Positions 47,361-57,240 of a stretch of DNA of 64,000 bases are shown one piece after another. The notes beneath the pieces were generated by a model. The model had not been told where the DNA came from. It saw only the letters and a program-made list of their open reading frames with translations, and ran no database searches. Where the stretch lies: positions 124,001 through 188,000 of the forward strand of contig NZ_JACHFC010000003.1 of NCBI RefSeq assembly GCF_014205895.1, read 5' to 3'. How positions within the stretch are numbered: the first letter of the stretch is position 1; every line of letters begins with the position of its first letter. The DNA comes from Borreliella lanei. GTDB taxonomy: Bacteria > Spirochaetota > Spirochaetia > Borreliales > Borreliaceae. Position numbers and translations under genes: made by a program.

Positions 47361-49412
47361 TTAGATCAAATTATCTTTTAAAGAAACAATAAAATTCTTG
47401 TGAATCCAGCCTTGAAGTCCATAACTTGTTTGAATAAGAACAAAATCGTCTTTACTGTCAAGAATATAAACACTTGCATTTCCTTTTAAAAATCTCCAAC
47501 TCCTTGAAAAATTGTCAGGAACTTTATAAAGAGAAACCAAATCACCCTTAATTATTCCTACCTCAGACTGTTGCTCATAATAAAAATAATATGTTTCAAA
47601 TATAGTAAAACAAGTCGCAGAAAAAAGTAAAAATATAATTATTTTTTTTAAATTTTTTGCCAAAAATCTATAAGAAATAGATACGACTAAAAAGTTTATC
47701 AAAAATAAGCTAATAATAAAAAAAATATTAGAAAAAATAAAACTATTGTTACGAACATTGTCTGTAACTCCATTTTTTGCTTCAATCAAATCAATAACTT
47801 TATAAGAGGTTTCATTATTCGGAGAAGCCAAAAATGCCTTATAAGCTGAATAAATAGCATCAAAATCCCTATCCATTTTACTTAAAACAAGAGCTCTATT
47901 TAACCAAAGTCCTGAATAATTTGGATATTTTTTAAGAATATTATCAATCTTAATAAGTGCAGCATTATAATTTTTAGTATTATAGTTTTCAATCAAATCA
48001 TTTATATTTTTCTCTGACAATAAACCATCATTTACAGCATTTAAACTAATGCCAACAGCCAATATTAAAATAACCAGTCCAAAACTTGATGCTGCAAAAA
48101 ATTTTTTATAGTTAATTAAAATAACTAAAGATAATAAAAATCCTGGAATCAAAAGTAAATAATAGTATGAAACAAAAAATAAAAAAGTTTTATTTTTATA
48201 ATTCAAAATATCGGTATAAGATAATAGCTTAAAATCAGAATCTACATTATTTTGTATTTTGTTTATATTGTTAAACTCTCCTGAATATTCGTATTTTAAT
48301 TTTTTCCCTTTAAGGGTATAAACTGTATCATTGTCGGGATTTAAATAATTAAAATCACCAATATTTAAAAATACACTACCTTTAGTGTCAGGCTTAACTG
48401 TATAAATTTGAGAAATACTGCCCTTGTATCCATTTTGAGAAGGCTTAAAGCTATAATTTTTCTTTTTATTAAGAATTTTAGAATTATAAGTTTCAATCTC
48501 TGGAAAGTAAAAATGTGGAAAATTCCCTTGACCTGTAATTTTTATTAAAATAGTAAATATATCTTGCTCAATTGTCGAATAAGTTGGGGTCTCATAATCA
48601 ATTCTAAAAGTTCCTACTGCTAAAGATTTAACCTCTCCAGGAATTGGTTTTACTTTTAATAAAAGCTCGGGAGTATTCCTAACAAGACCAGAACCAATAT
48701 TAAAAGAAAAACTGGGAATCAAAACATTCTTTGAACCCTTAAGAGGAGTTAGAACAAAGTTATAAAAAGGTACATCTAAAATTTCTTTATTATGAAAAGT
48801 TCTATATTTAATATCTCCAAATATAGGCATCTTTTCAACCATTGCATCTTTAATAGCAGGCAAAAATCCAGACATTTCATTAGAATTACTATCTGAAAGC
48901 CAATTTGAACGCAAAACAAACCCAATGCTTTGATATTCATAAACTTCTTTTTTATCAAGATCCCAATATAAATCAACTGGCAAACCAAAAGAATTTATTT
49001 CATCAGCTCTTAGCACACTAACTTCAACCTCTGAAGATAAATAAAAATCACCCTTATAAATTACTTTTAATGGAGGAATCTTAATAAATCCCAGACTCTC
49101 AAAAAGATATTCAACCTTGATCTCAATAAAAGAAAAGTTATTATTATCTGTTGTCCTAGATATTGATAAAACATTGGAATTGGATTGAATTTCTTTGTTT
49201 ATTTCAACTTTTAGCAAATTTATGTCAATATCTTGCAAAGGATTGTTAAGCCTTACAATCTGAATAAATTTGTCGCCCTTTAAAACTTTAATATTTTTAA
49301 CAAAATCAATACCCGTAAGCGAATAAAGTCTTGCGATTGAAAAAAAAGAAATAAATAATATTACCAATCTTCTTTTGGAACAACTAGATCCTCGTCTATT
49401 TTTCTCAACCAT
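47361..49412 (-). CDS. BatD-like membrane protein with TPR and SH3-like end
   Basis: A 683-residue protein at the end of a Bat/MoxR cluster. After a signal (RRLVILFISFFSIARLYS), residues about 40-380 are beta-rich and match the BatD type (paired KVEI and GxFxIDYETP strands). Membrane helices follow near 400-460. A TPR pair (NYNAALIKIDNILKKYPNYSGLWLNRAL) is at about 480-540, then another membrane span, and the last 60 residues are SH3-like (GDLVSLYKVPDNFSRSWRFL and GLQGWIHKNFIV). The ATG at 49412 has AGAGGG upstream and overlaps the previous gene by 52 bases. In other bacteria Bat proteins aid stress tolerance, but the biochemical role is not settled. Confidence 0.8.
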   Translation of the reverse strand: MVEKNRRGSSCSKRRLVILFISFFSIARLYSLTGIDFVKNIKVLKGDKFIQIVRLNNPLQDIDINLLKVEINKEIQSNSNVLSISRTTDNNNFSFIEIKVEYLFESLGFIKIPPLKVIYKGDFYLSSEVEVSVLRADEINSFGLPVDLYWDLDKKEVYEYQSIGFVLRSNWLSDSNSNEMSGFLPAIKDAMVEKMPIFGDIKYRTFHNKEILDVPFYNFVLTPLKGSKNVLIPSFSFNIGSGLVRNTPELLLKVKPIPGEVKSLAVGTFRIDYETPTYSTIEQDIFTILIKITGQGNFPHFYFPEIETYNSKILNKKKNYSFKPSQNGYKGSISQIYTVKPDTKGSVFLNIGDFNYLNPDNDTVYTLKGKKLKYEYSGEFNNINKIQNNVDSDFKLLSYTDILNYKNKTFLFFVSYYYLLLIPGFLLSLVILINYKKFFAASSFGLVILILAVGISLNAVNDGLLSEKNINDLIENYNTKNYNAALIKIDNILKKYPNYSGLWLNRALVLSKMDRDFDAIYSAYKAFLASPNNETSYKVIDLIEAKNGVTDNVRNNSFIFSNIFFIISLFLINFLVVSISYRFLAKNLKKIIIFLLFSATCFTIFETYYFYYEQQSEVGIIKGDLVSLYKVPDNFSRSWRFLKGNASVYILDSKDDFVLIQTSYGLQGWIHKNFIVSLKDNLI

Positions 49413-49948
49413 ACAACCCTCTCAAGATTTTCAATATACCTTAAAAAATTTTCATTACTTTCAACAAAATTTTTACTTTTTTCTATACTTAAAGAATTCA
49501 AACTATCGCGCACCGTTCGTTTTTTTATTATTGCAAGTTCAAGATTATATTTAGCATTATAACTGCCAGGATTAATCTTTAAAGCTTCTCTAAAAGCCAT
49601 CTCAGCCTTATGATAAAGTCCTTGATTATAGTATATTATCCCCTCGTTATAACTGACATTAAAATTTAAAAAAATATCATTGGTCTTCTTTGCATAAGAG
49701 AATATTCTAAGAGAACTTTCATACTCACCTAAGGAATAATATACAACACCAAGATTGTAATATCCCCAAGCAGAATATTTTTTGTCCTCTACAAGATTAT
49801 AATAATTTGAAATTGCATTTTGATAATTTCCTCTAACATATTCGTAATTGCCAATAGCCATTAAAGACATGGACTTAACATTTGAACAAGACAAAAAACC
49901 TAAACACAAAAAGCAAACATATAAAACTGCTAAAAAGTTTCGTCCCAC
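49361..49948 (-). CDS. BatC-like TPR lipoprotein
   Basis: A 195-residue lipoprotein (LYVCFLCLGFLSC, lipidated Cys at residue 21) carrying tandem TPR repeats such as NYEYVRGNYQNAISNYYNLV, GYYNLGVVYYSLGEYESSLRIFSYA and YNQGLYHKAEMAFREALKINP. This matches the BatC type of the Bat operon. The start is GTG 49948, with AGGA seven bases upstream, overlapping the batB-like gene by 19 bases. It probably forms a membrane scaffold for the VWA proteins next to it. Confidence 0.78.
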   Translation of the reverse strand: MGRNFLAVLYVCFLCLGFLSCSNVKSMSLMAIGNYEYVRGNYQNAISNYYNLVEDKKYSAWGYYNLGVVYYSLGEYESSLRIFSYAKKTNDIFLNFNVSYNEGIIYYNQGLYHKAEMAFREALKINPGSYNAKYNLELAIIKKRTVRDSLNSLSIEKSKNFVESNENFLRYIENLERVVWLRKIDEDLVVPKEDW

Positions 49949-50916
49949 TTTATCATCCTGACAAATAAATACATAAAAATAAACAATAATGAAATAACCA
50001 AAAAAATTTTATATCTTGATACATCAACAAGTATAATGTCGTTTGACGTTCTTCTTATTATACCATTTCTTATATCATTGACAACAAAGTTAATCCCTTT
50101 TAAATACAAATTATAATATGATCCTTTAAGAGAAGAGGCAAGAAGAAGTAAATTTTCTTCATTTATCCCGGTTTTAATAAGATTTCCATTTTTATCCTTA
50201 ATACTTAAGTTTTTATTAAATAAAACGGGATTACTCCCGCCAATCCCAACCACAAAACTTTCCAACTTTAAATTATTGACAAATTTAGAAAACCTATAAT
50301 AATTATTTTCTCCCCAATCATCACCATCTGTTAAAATAACTAAAAAATTATAATAAGAGTCATCTTGCAAACTAGAGATTACACTAAAAACAGCATCTCC
50401 TAAAAAACTCCCCGGGGAGCTTATTAAATCAGGCTCTATATAATTTAACATCTTGTTTAAACTGTTTTTATCCTTAGAAAAAGGTAAAACCAATATAGAC
50501 TTGCCTTTAAAAATAGTAAGAGAATATTCTGCATTCTCAAAATTACTTAAAATTAAACTAATCATATTTTTAGCACTCTCAAGCCTATTAATAATTTTAC
50601 CTTCATCCACACTTAACATGCTACGAGAAATATCAAAAATAAAAGAAATTCTTAATTTACTTCTTTCATCCTCAACAGCTCTTTGTCCCCAAGAAATATC
50701 CAAAATGGATAAAATTAAAAAAATCAAGCTCAAAATAAAAAACATTGTCATGAGAACTTTTTTAATGTAATAATTTTGAATATAGGAATTGTCTGCATAC
50801 ATGAAACTTAAAGTTTTAAAAAACGGAATATTTCGTCTAAAATCAAGCACACATACAAAAAAAATAAACAATAAAATCAAAAAAAAGTATAAAGCACTAT
50901 AATTATTTATACTCAT
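49930..50916 (-). CDS. BatB-like von Willebrand A domain membrane protein
   Basis: A 328-residue VWA protein anchored by helices near both ends. The MIDAS metal site DISRSM (DxSxS) is at about residues 92-97, and the later Thr and Asp in LVILTDGDDWGE complete it. From memory the B. burgdorferi homologue BB0172 was reported to bind integrin alpha3beta1 at the surface, so it may have a dual role; that is literature recollection, not visible here. The start is ATG 50916, overlapping the batA-like stop by four bases (ATGA), with AGAGA upstream. It follows batA and precedes the TPR gene. Confidence 0.82.
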   Translation of the reverse strand: MSINNYSALYFFLILLFIFFVCVLDFRRNIPFFKTLSFMYADNSYIQNYYIKKVLMTMFFILSLIFLILSILDISWGQRAVEDERSKLRISFIFDISRSMLSVDEGKIINRLESAKNMISLILSNFENAEYSLTIFKGKSILVLPFSKDKNSLNKMLNYIEPDLISSPGSFLGDAVFSVISSLQDDSYYNFLVILTDGDDWGENNYYRFSKFVNNLKLESFVVGIGGSNPVLFNKNLSIKDKNGNLIKTGINEENLLLLASSLKGSYYNLYLKGINFVVNDIRNGIIRRTSNDIILVDVSRYKIFLVISLLFIFMYLFVRMIKWDETF

Positions 50917-51914
50917 AGTATCTCTTTTAAGAAAATTTTTGAAAAAATAAAATAAATAAGCAATAAGCAAAGCGCTAAAACTAAAAACTCTTTATAAATA
51001 TCTTTATTGTCCACAGCTATTTTAATTTTTCTCTCCAAATTTTCCTTTTTTGAAAAATCTTGAATTGCAAATTGAAAAGAAAAATCATCATTAACCGAAT
51101 AAAAAAGCCCCCCCGTTTTATTTGAAATCTCAACAAGCATACTAGGATCATAAACCTCTTTAAGACTTCCTTGATAAAATTTTCCAGATCTTAATTTAAA
51201 CTCAACACTAAATTCCTCAGAACTTCCAATACCAATAGAATAAATCTTAACATTTAAACCTTGAGCAAGATTGATCACTTGATCTTTATAAATCTCATCT
51301 GAATTAACAACCCCATCCGTTAAAACCACTATTGACCTTTTAAAAGCTTCAGAATGCTTTAAATGAGATAGCGCAATAGAAATACCTAGTCCTAAGGCAG
51401 AGCCATTGCCAAGATCCATAATATAAATATCATCTAACTTTTTATTAAAAAATTCCCTATCTGTTGTTATAGGCACTACTATTGAAGCATCTTTTGCAAA
51501 AGCTACCAAACCAATATTATCATTTTCGCGTTGAGAAATAAAACTTCTAATCAATTCTTTTGAAAATTCAAGTCTATTCTTAGAAGAAAACTCAATAGCC
51601 CCCATACTAGGCGATATGTCAAGAACAATAACAATATCAGCACCAGCACTAAGATGTATCATCTTCTTTTTTGAAACTGAAGGACCTGCTAAAGCAAACA
51701 CCATAACCATTGCAGCTAAATATAAAAAAGAATAAGTAAAAAAATACATCAAATTTAATCTATAATCCTTAAGTTTTAAGGAGTTGAAATTGCCATAAGG
51801 CGATATTGGAAACTTTATCTTGCCCCCTCTATTTTTAAAAAAATGATTAAAATAAATTATTAAAGGAAAAATTACCAATAAAAACAAATATAAAGGCTCA
51901 TTAAATGTTAACAT
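50913..51914 (-). CDS. BatA-like von Willebrand A domain membrane protein
   Basis: A 333-residue membrane-anchored VWA protein. The MIDAS motif DISPSM is at about residues 95-100, with TTDREF and VVLTDGVVNSDE as the other metal loops. N-terminal membrane helices (YLFLLVIFPLIIYF and FFTYSFLYLAAMVMVFAL) and a C-terminal helix anchor it. ATG 51914 has AGAGG five bases upstream and lies inside the end of the previous gene. A run of seven G (51108-51114, minus sense) encodes Thr-Gly-Gly. In Bat operons it pairs with BatB. Confidence 0.82.
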   Translation of the reverse strand: MLTFNEPLYLFLLVIFPLIIYFNHFFKNRGGKIKFPISPYGNFNSLKLKDYRLNLMYFFTYSFLYLAAMVMVFALAGPSVSKKKMIHLSAGADIVIVLDISPSMGAIEFSSKNRLEFSKELIRSFISQRENDNIGLVAFAKDASIVVPITTDREFFNKKLDDIYIMDLGNGSALGLGISIALSHLKHSEAFKRSIVVLTDGVVNSDEIYKDQVINLAQGLNVKIYSIGIGSSEEFSVEFKLRSGKFYQGSLKEVYDPSMLVEISNKTGGLFYSVNDDFSFQFAIQDFSKKENLERKIKIAVDNKDIYKEFLVLALCLLLIYFIFSKIFLKEIL

Positions 51915-52806
51915 TAACACCTCTATTAAATTCTTCAAAATTCAATGCTGCGGTTCTTAAATCCTCTAAAACAAACGACAAACTATCAAATACTAAATCA
52001 ACACCACTAAATTTACTAAAATCAGAAAGTCTTAACGTATTAATAAAAGTTGAACGAATCTCGTAAGGAACCTTAAGATCTTGCAAAATTATAGAAATTT
52101 CTGTTGTAGTAATCGCATTAAAATCGAAACCGGTTTTTTTAGATAAATAAACTCTTAAAGAAGAATTTATTAAATTATAAAATGTACTTTGATCTCCACC
52201 TTCTCTAACGTACTTAGATAAAATAACAAACTGCCTTTGCAATACTTTATAAGGCTTTCTAAGTCCGTGCCTAACTATCAAGTAAATCAAAAGCCGATTT
52301 AAAAGCTTTAAAAGCTTAATGATCAAATAAGGAATCAAAAACAAAATAAATATGAATAAAAACAAATAGGTGCTTGTTCCAGGAATAAATAAAACGCCTT
52401 CTATATTTTTAATTTTAAAATCAGAATTATTAGATACTAGTTTATCTGTATTAATTTTTATATTCTTTAGAATAACCTTGTTTTTCTTACCATTGCTAAT
52501 TACATCCCCAATATAAATAGAAGGAAGAGAGCTGCTTCCAATATAAAAAGAAACAAAATTAACTATTATTTCATTTGTTGTGTCATTAAAACTAATCGAA
52601 TTTATTTCAACAAATTCATCTTTAATATTAATATCTTTAAAATCTACAGGGAAAAACTCTTCACCATCATTTAAAATCAATGAAACTTTAAAATCAACAG
52701 AATCACCTACATAATAACGAGTTGGCATAAATATTTCATTTTTTATTTCATAAGAATGCAAAGATAAGGTTAAACAAAGAAAAAGATTTGAAATAGCTCT
52801 CTTCAA
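51901..52806 (-). CDS. Bat-cluster membrane protein, BatD/DUF4381-like
   Basis: A 301-residue protein. Residues 1-20 are a signal, 20-145 a beta-rich extracytoplasmic domain (YYVGDSVDFKVSLILNDG), about 150-180 a membrane helix (STYLFLFIFILFLIPYLIIKL), and the rest a cytoplasmic helical domain with YNLINSSLRVYLSKKTGFDF then TTTEI. Such layouts occur in genes between DUF58 and BatA genes of Bat clusters. The start is a TTG at 52806 with AAGGGA about nine bases upstream. It overlaps the batA-like gene by 14 bases. Function unknown beyond the cluster association. Confidence 0.65.
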   Translation of the reverse strand: MKRAISNLFLCLTLSLHSYEIKNEIFMPTRYYVGDSVDFKVSLILNDGEEFFPVDFKDINIKDEFVEINSISFNDTTNEIIVNFVSFYIGSSSLPSIYIGDVISNGKKNKVILKNIKINTDKLVSNNSDFKIKNIEGVLFIPGTSTYLFLFIFILFLIPYLIIKLLKLLNRLLIYLIVRHGLRKPYKVLQRQFVILSKYVREGGDQSTFYNLINSSLRVYLSKKTGFDFNAITTTEISIILQDLKVPYEIRSTFINTLRLSDFSKFSGVDLVFDSLSFVLEDLRTAALNFEEFNRGVNVNI

Positions 52807-52809
52807 AAT

Positions 52810-53685
52810 CTATTGTCCCTTTTTAAGAAGAATTTTAAGTTTTTTAAAAACATCTTCTTTAGTATCAATCTCAATAAAACTAATATTTTTTTTAATACAT
52901 TCTTTTTTCCATTTTATTTTATCAAGCGTCCAATAGTTTTTATAACCAATTAATGTTGACTTACTAAACCCTGAAACTAAAAAATTTTCTCCAGTTTCAA
53001 TATCTTCACAAATTAAAGTCCCAATTTTAGGAAAATTTTCATCAAAAAAATCTGAAATTCTTATAGCAATAACATTGTGTCTCTTGCTCAAAACATTTAA
53101 AGATTTAAAATAAGCATTTGCCTTAAAATCAGAAATAATTATAACTAAAGATCTTTTTTTATAATATTCTGCCGTATTTTTAAAAATATAAGCCAAGCTG
53201 CTACCCGGCTTAAGACTTCTATTAATCGTTTCACTTAATATCAATCCTAAGTGTGAATGACCCTTGCTAGAGGGTATAAACTTGTCTGTTCCACTTGAAA
53301 AAAAAGTAACACCTATTTTATCATTATTAAAAAATGCCATATGTGCAAAAATAGAAACCAATAAATCCTGAACATCCTTTTTATTTACCTTGTCTCCCAA
53401 GCTCATGGAAAGTGAATTATCAACAAGAAGATGAAGATTCATTCCCCTATCTTCTTTGAAAACCTTTGAAAAAATACTATCAGCTTTTGAACTCACATTC
53501 CAATCAATAAATCTAGCATCATCAGAATCCTCATATGGCCTAAATTCATGAAATTCAAGGCCAAGACCTTTAAAAATTGAACGATACCCACCAAAATTAA
53601 GCTCTGAAAGCATTTTCCTTGAAAAGAACTTTAAAGCTTTTATCCTAGTTTTAGTACTACTACTTATCTCATTATCTTGTATCAT
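52810..53685 (-). CDS. DUF58 family protein of the MoxR cluster
   Basis: A 291-residue soluble protein with the DUF58 motif FKGLGLEFHEFRPYEDSDDARFIDWNVSSK at about residues 40-70 (quoted in part), followed by a VWA-like fold with DNSLSMSLG. DUF58 proteins are almost always encoded just after a MoxR ATPase and are thought to be its partner. It begins 14 bases after moxR and ends three bases before the next start codon region. Cytoplasmic; no signal. Confidence 0.88.
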   Translation of the reverse strand: MIQDNEISSSTKTRIKALKFFSRKMLSELNFGGYRSIFKGLGLEFHEFRPYEDSDDARFIDWNVSSKADSIFSKVFKEDRGMNLHLLVDNSLSMSLGDKVNKKDVQDLLVSIFAHMAFFNNDKIGVTFFSSGTDKFIPSSKGHSHLGLILSETINRSLKPGSSLAYIFKNTAEYYKKRSLVIIISDFKANAYFKSLNVLSKRHNVIAIRISDFFDENFPKIGTLICEDIETGENFLVSGFSKSTLIGYKNYWTLDKIKWKKECIKKNISFIEIDTKEDVFKKLKILLKKGQ

Positions 53686-53699
53686 TTCAAAATTATTTC

Positions 53700-54692
53700 C
53701 TAAGGAAGTGCTACAGCAGAAAGAAGCATTCTAATAATATCATCAATACTCATTTCCTCTACCTCTGCCTCATAAGATGGTGTAATTCTGTGCCTTAATA
53801 CACCGTAAGCAACAGCTTTGACATCTTCTGGTAGAACAAATATTCGCCCCTCATAAAGAGCATTAACACGAGCACACTTTAATAAACTAAGAGAAGCCCT
53901 AGGAGATGCGCCAAATTCAATATATTTGGCAAAGGGATATGTTTTCTTATCTCTCTCGCGAGATGCCGAGATTAAAGTAACAATATAAAGCATTATTTTG
54001 TCATCAACTTTTACTCTGCCAACCGTTCTCTTAATATCAGCCAAAGAATAAGCATTCATCACCTTCGCAACTTTAATATTCTCAAGACGTCCATCTACTG
54101 AAAATATTTTCAAAAGCCTTACTTCATCTTGCACTGATGGATAATGAACATTAACTTTTAATAAAAATCTATCAAGTTGAGATTCTGGCAAATTATAAGT
54201 CCCCTCCTGCTCTATTGGATTTTGAGTAGCAAGAACAAAAAACGGATCCGGAAGTCTATGCGTTTCGTCTCCAAGAGTTACTTGTCTTTCTCCCATAGCC
54301 TCTAGAAGAGCAGACTGAACTTTTGCAGGAGCCCTGTTGATTTCATCTGCTAAAATAACATTTGAAAATACTGGACCTTTTCTAACTTTAAAAGTGCCTG
54401 TAGCACTTTTATAAACCATATTACCAGTAAGGTCAGATGGCAAAAGATCTGGGGTAAACTGTATGCGCTTAAATTCAAGATCAAGAACATCAGATACGGT
54501 TTGAATTGCAAGAGTCTTGGCAAGACCTGGAACACCTTCAAGTAAAACATGCCCATCTGTTAAAAGACCCATTAAAATAGCATCTATCATTTCTTTTTGA
54601 CCAAGAACTCTGCTTGCAACCTCTCTTCTAAATTTATTTATCAAATGTAATGCATTCTCTACTTCTGAATCTATCTGAAAACTACTCTTCAT
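53700..54692 (-). CDS. MoxR-family AAA+ ATPase
   Basis: AAA+ chaperone-like ATPase that typically activates VWA proteins. Walker A is EGVPGLAKT at about residues 50-58, Walker B ILADEINRAPAK, sensor 1 FVLATQNPIEQEGTYNLPE, all in standard order, with a C-terminal lid (KYIEFGASPRASLSLLKCARV). Length 330 residues from ATG 54692, with TAGGAG four bases upstream. It is the first of seven linked Bat-cluster genes, and follows rsmG by 57 bases. Confidence 0.94.
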   Translation of the reverse strand: MKSSFQIDSEVENALHLINKFRREVASRVLGQKEMIDAILMGLLTDGHVLLEGVPGLAKTLAIQTVSDVLDLEFKRIQFTPDLLPSDLTGNMVYKSATGTFKVRKGPVFSNVILADEINRAPAKVQSALLEAMGERQVTLGDETHRLPDPFFVLATQNPIEQEGTYNLPESQLDRFLLKVNVHYPSVQDEVRLLKIFSVDGRLENIKVAKVMNAYSLADIKRTVGRVKVDDKIMLYIVTLISASRERDKKTYPFAKYIEFGASPRASLSLLKCARVNALYEGRIFVLPEDVKAVAYGVLRHRITPSYEAEVEEMSIDDIIRMLLSAVALP

Positions 54693-54749
54693 AATACTCC
54701 TAGTCAAAATCAATCTAAAATATAAATTGAACTTAAACGATAATAAATA

Positions 54750-55376
54750 TTATCTGTAAAGCAAAACCAAATTTCTATCTACTCTTAATTTTGAATTTAA
54801 AGACTTTATTTCTATTTTACTAAATAAATTTTTAATCTGATTGACTTCAAGGTTAATTCTATCAAATTTACCCTTATATGCCATAATCAATCCTCCACTC
54901 TTTAAAAGATTTTTTAAAATTAATGCATATTCATTCATACTTCTAAAAGCTCTAATTGTAATAAATTCATACTTCTTTTTTTCTCTTTCAATCTCATATT
55001 CTAAAATTTTTACATTTTCTAAATCAAGTTCTAATTTTATCATTTTCAAAAAAGTAGACTTTTTTTTACTTCTCTCTAAAAGATAATATTTTCTAGAAGT
55101 GTCAAAAATAGCCAAAATAATGCCCGGAAATCCAGCACCACTTCCAACGTCAAGAACTTCAAAAGGATTAATCTCTTTAACAGTAGACAATCCCAAAAGA
55201 GAATCTATAACGTGTAGATTGAGAATAGAATTAAAATTGCTATTACTACTTGAAATTAAATTAAATCGTGTATTTAAAAGTAAAATTCTCTTTATATATA
55301 AATTTATTTTCTCAAGATCCCTGTAAGCAAACTGGAAATTATGTTCTGACAAAGCAAATTCAATGTCACTTATCAT
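54750..55376 (-). CDS. rsmG: 16S rRNA m7G methyltransferase RsmG
   Basis: Methylates G527 of 16S rRNA (E. coli numbering), using SAM. The motif [20 protein letters not shown] is the SAM-binding loop at about residues 72-91. Length 208 residues. The start overlaps the mnmG stop codon (ATGA). Loss of RsmG gives streptomycin resistance in other bacteria. The order mnmE-mnmG-rsmG is conserved near oriC in many bacteria, but here it leads into the Bat cluster instead of parA/parB. Confidence 0.94.
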   Translation of the reverse strand: MISDIEFALSEHNFQFAYRDLEKINLYIKRILLLNTRFNLISSSNSNFNSILNLHVIDSLLGLSTVKEINPFEVLDVGSGAGFPGIILAIFDTSRKYYLLERSKKKSTFLKMIKLELDLENVKILEYEIEREKKKYEFITIRAFRSMNEYALILKNLLKSGGLIMAYKGKFDRINLEVNQIKNLFSKIEIKSLNSKLRVDRNLVLLYR

Positions 55377-57238
55377 AAAGAAAAATTTATAACTACCTTA
55401 TTTTTAGGATTTGAAAAATATATTAACAAAACAGTAATATCTGTACTTCTTATTCCAGGAATTCGACTTGCTTGAGCAAGAGTAGCTGGTTGAATCTTGG
55501 AAAATTTCTCTCTAGCTTCTCTTGAAAGGCCTTCAATAATCCCATAATTAAAATCAAATGGTAGCTTGACAAGCTCTAAATTATCAAGCCTTTTAATCAA
55601 ATCTTTTTGTCTATTAATATAACCCTCATATTTAACATCTAATTCAACTTGTTCTAAAATTACTTTTGAATCACTTAAACTTGGATCAATCTTTATAAGA
55701 TTATCTAAACTAATAGAAGGATCTTTTAAAATATGGTAAAAATCTTTACTAACATGTTTTTTTAACTGTTCATCAGCAACATCTTTTAAACTAAGGCGCC
55801 TTTGCTTTAAAAGCTCCTTTATCTCTTCAACTCTCCTCTCCTTAAAAAGATATCTTGAATATCTCTCCTTATCAACAAGCCCAAGATCATGTCCAATCTT
55901 AATCAAACGCTTGTCGCTAGTATCATGCCTTAAATTAAGTCTATGCTCAGCTCTAGAAGTAAACATTCTGTAAGGCTCTTTAGTGCCCTTGGTAACAAGA
56001 TCGTCAATAAGAACTCCAATGTAAGAACTAGTTCTTGTTAAAATCATTGGCCTTTTATTTTGAAGTCTAAGAGCAGCATTAATTCCAGCCATTAACCCTT
56101 GAGCTGCTGCTTCTTCATACCCTGAAGAGCCATTGGTTTGACCTGCTATAAAAAGTCCTTTGACTCTTTTACTCTCAAGATTTGGATAAAGTTCAATTGG
56201 ATTTATATAATCATACTCAACAGCATAACCAGGCCTTGTAATAACAGCATGCTCAAGACCTTCAATACTGTTAATCAATTTTTGCTGAATATTTTCAGGC
56301 AAAGAAGAGCTAAGACCATTAAGATACATTTCTTCAGTATTAAACCCTTCAGGCTCAATAAAAATTTGATGTCTATCTTTATCTTTAAATTTTACTATTT
56401 TATCCTCAATAGAAGGGCAATATCTTGGACCATTACCCACAATCTCACCAGAATAAAGAGGTGACAGGTGCATATTCTCGCTAATTATTTCGTGAGTTTT
56501 TTTATTGGTATAGGTTACATAACATGAAAGTTGAGATTTATCTAACTTGCCATTTGAAAAAGAGAAAGGAATAATGTCTGAATCTCCAAATTGAACCTCC
56601 GTCTTTGAAAAATCCACACTTTTTTTATGAATTCTTGCTGGAGTACCAGTTTTAAGCCTCCCCATTTCAAATCCAAGACCAAGTAAAGTTTTATCAAGCC
56701 CATAAGCAGAAAATTCAGCAAGCCTACCCATATCAGCTCTATACTCACCAATAAATATTTTACCTCGAAGAAACGTCCCCGTTGTAAGAACCACAACGCT
56801 TGATCTAAACTTATTGCCTCTCTCTGTAACAACACCTTCAATTTCATTTCTCATAGAATTAAGAAGAAAATCAACAACTGTATCTTGAAAAAGATCAAGA
56901 TTGTCTTGACGTTCTAAAGTTTCCTTGGCCTTGGTTTGATACATTAATTTATCAGCTTGAGCACGTGGAGCTTGAACTGCAGGACCACGACTTTTGTTTA
57001 AAACTCTAAACTGAATCATGCTAAAATCAATAATACGACCCATTTCACCACCAAGAGCATCAATTTCTCTAACCATATTACCCTTAGCAAGCCCACCAAT
57101 AGCAGGATTACAAGAAAGTTTACCTATTGTATCTAAATTTTGAGTAATCATTAAAGTTTTAAAATTCAACCTTGAAAGAGCAAGAGCAGCTTCAATTCCT
57201 GCATGCCCTCCTCCAATAACAATCGCGTCAAAATCCAT
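55373..57238 (-). CDS. mnmG: tRNA uridine carboxymethylaminomethyl modification protein MnmG
   Basis: FAD protein that with MnmE adds cmnm5 to the wobble uridine of several tRNAs. The FAD Rossmann motif [17 protein letters not shown] is at residues 4-20, followed by [24 protein letters not shown], which is the family signature. Length 621 residues from ATG 57238, which has GGGGA about nine bases upstream; a TTG start six codons earlier would overlap mnmE and is less likely. The stop overlaps the rsmG start. Confidence 0.97.
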   Translation of the reverse strand: MDFDAIVIGGGHAGIEAALALSRLNFKTLMITQNLDTIGKLSCNPAIGGLAKGNMVREIDALGGEMGRIIDFSMIQFRVLNKSRGPAVQAPRAQADKLMYQTKAKETLERQDNLDLFQDTVVDFLLNSMRNEIEGVVTERGNKFRSSVVVLTTGTFLRGKIFIGEYRADMGRLAEFSAYGLDKTLLGLGFEMGRLKTGTPARIHKKSVDFSKTEVQFGDSDIIPFSFSNGKLDKSQLSCYVTYTNKKTHEIISENMHLSPLYSGEIVGNGPRYCPSIEDKIVKFKDKDRHQIFIEPEGFNTEEMYLNGLSSSLPENIQQKLINSIEGLEHAVITRPGYAVEYDYINPIELYPNLESKRVKGLFIAGQTNGSSGYEEAAAQGLMAGINAALRLQNKRPMILTRTSSYIGVLIDDLVTKGTKEPYRMFTSRAEHRLNLRHDTSDKRLIKIGHDLGLVDKERYSRYLFKERRVEEIKELLKQRRLSLKDVADEQLKKHVSKDFYHILKDPSISLDNLIKIDPSLSDSKVILEQVELDVKYEGYINRQKDLIKRLDNLELVKLPFDFNYGIIEGLSREAREKFSKIQPATLAQASRIPGIRSTDITVLLIYFSNPKNKVVINFSL

Positions 57239-57240
57239 AT

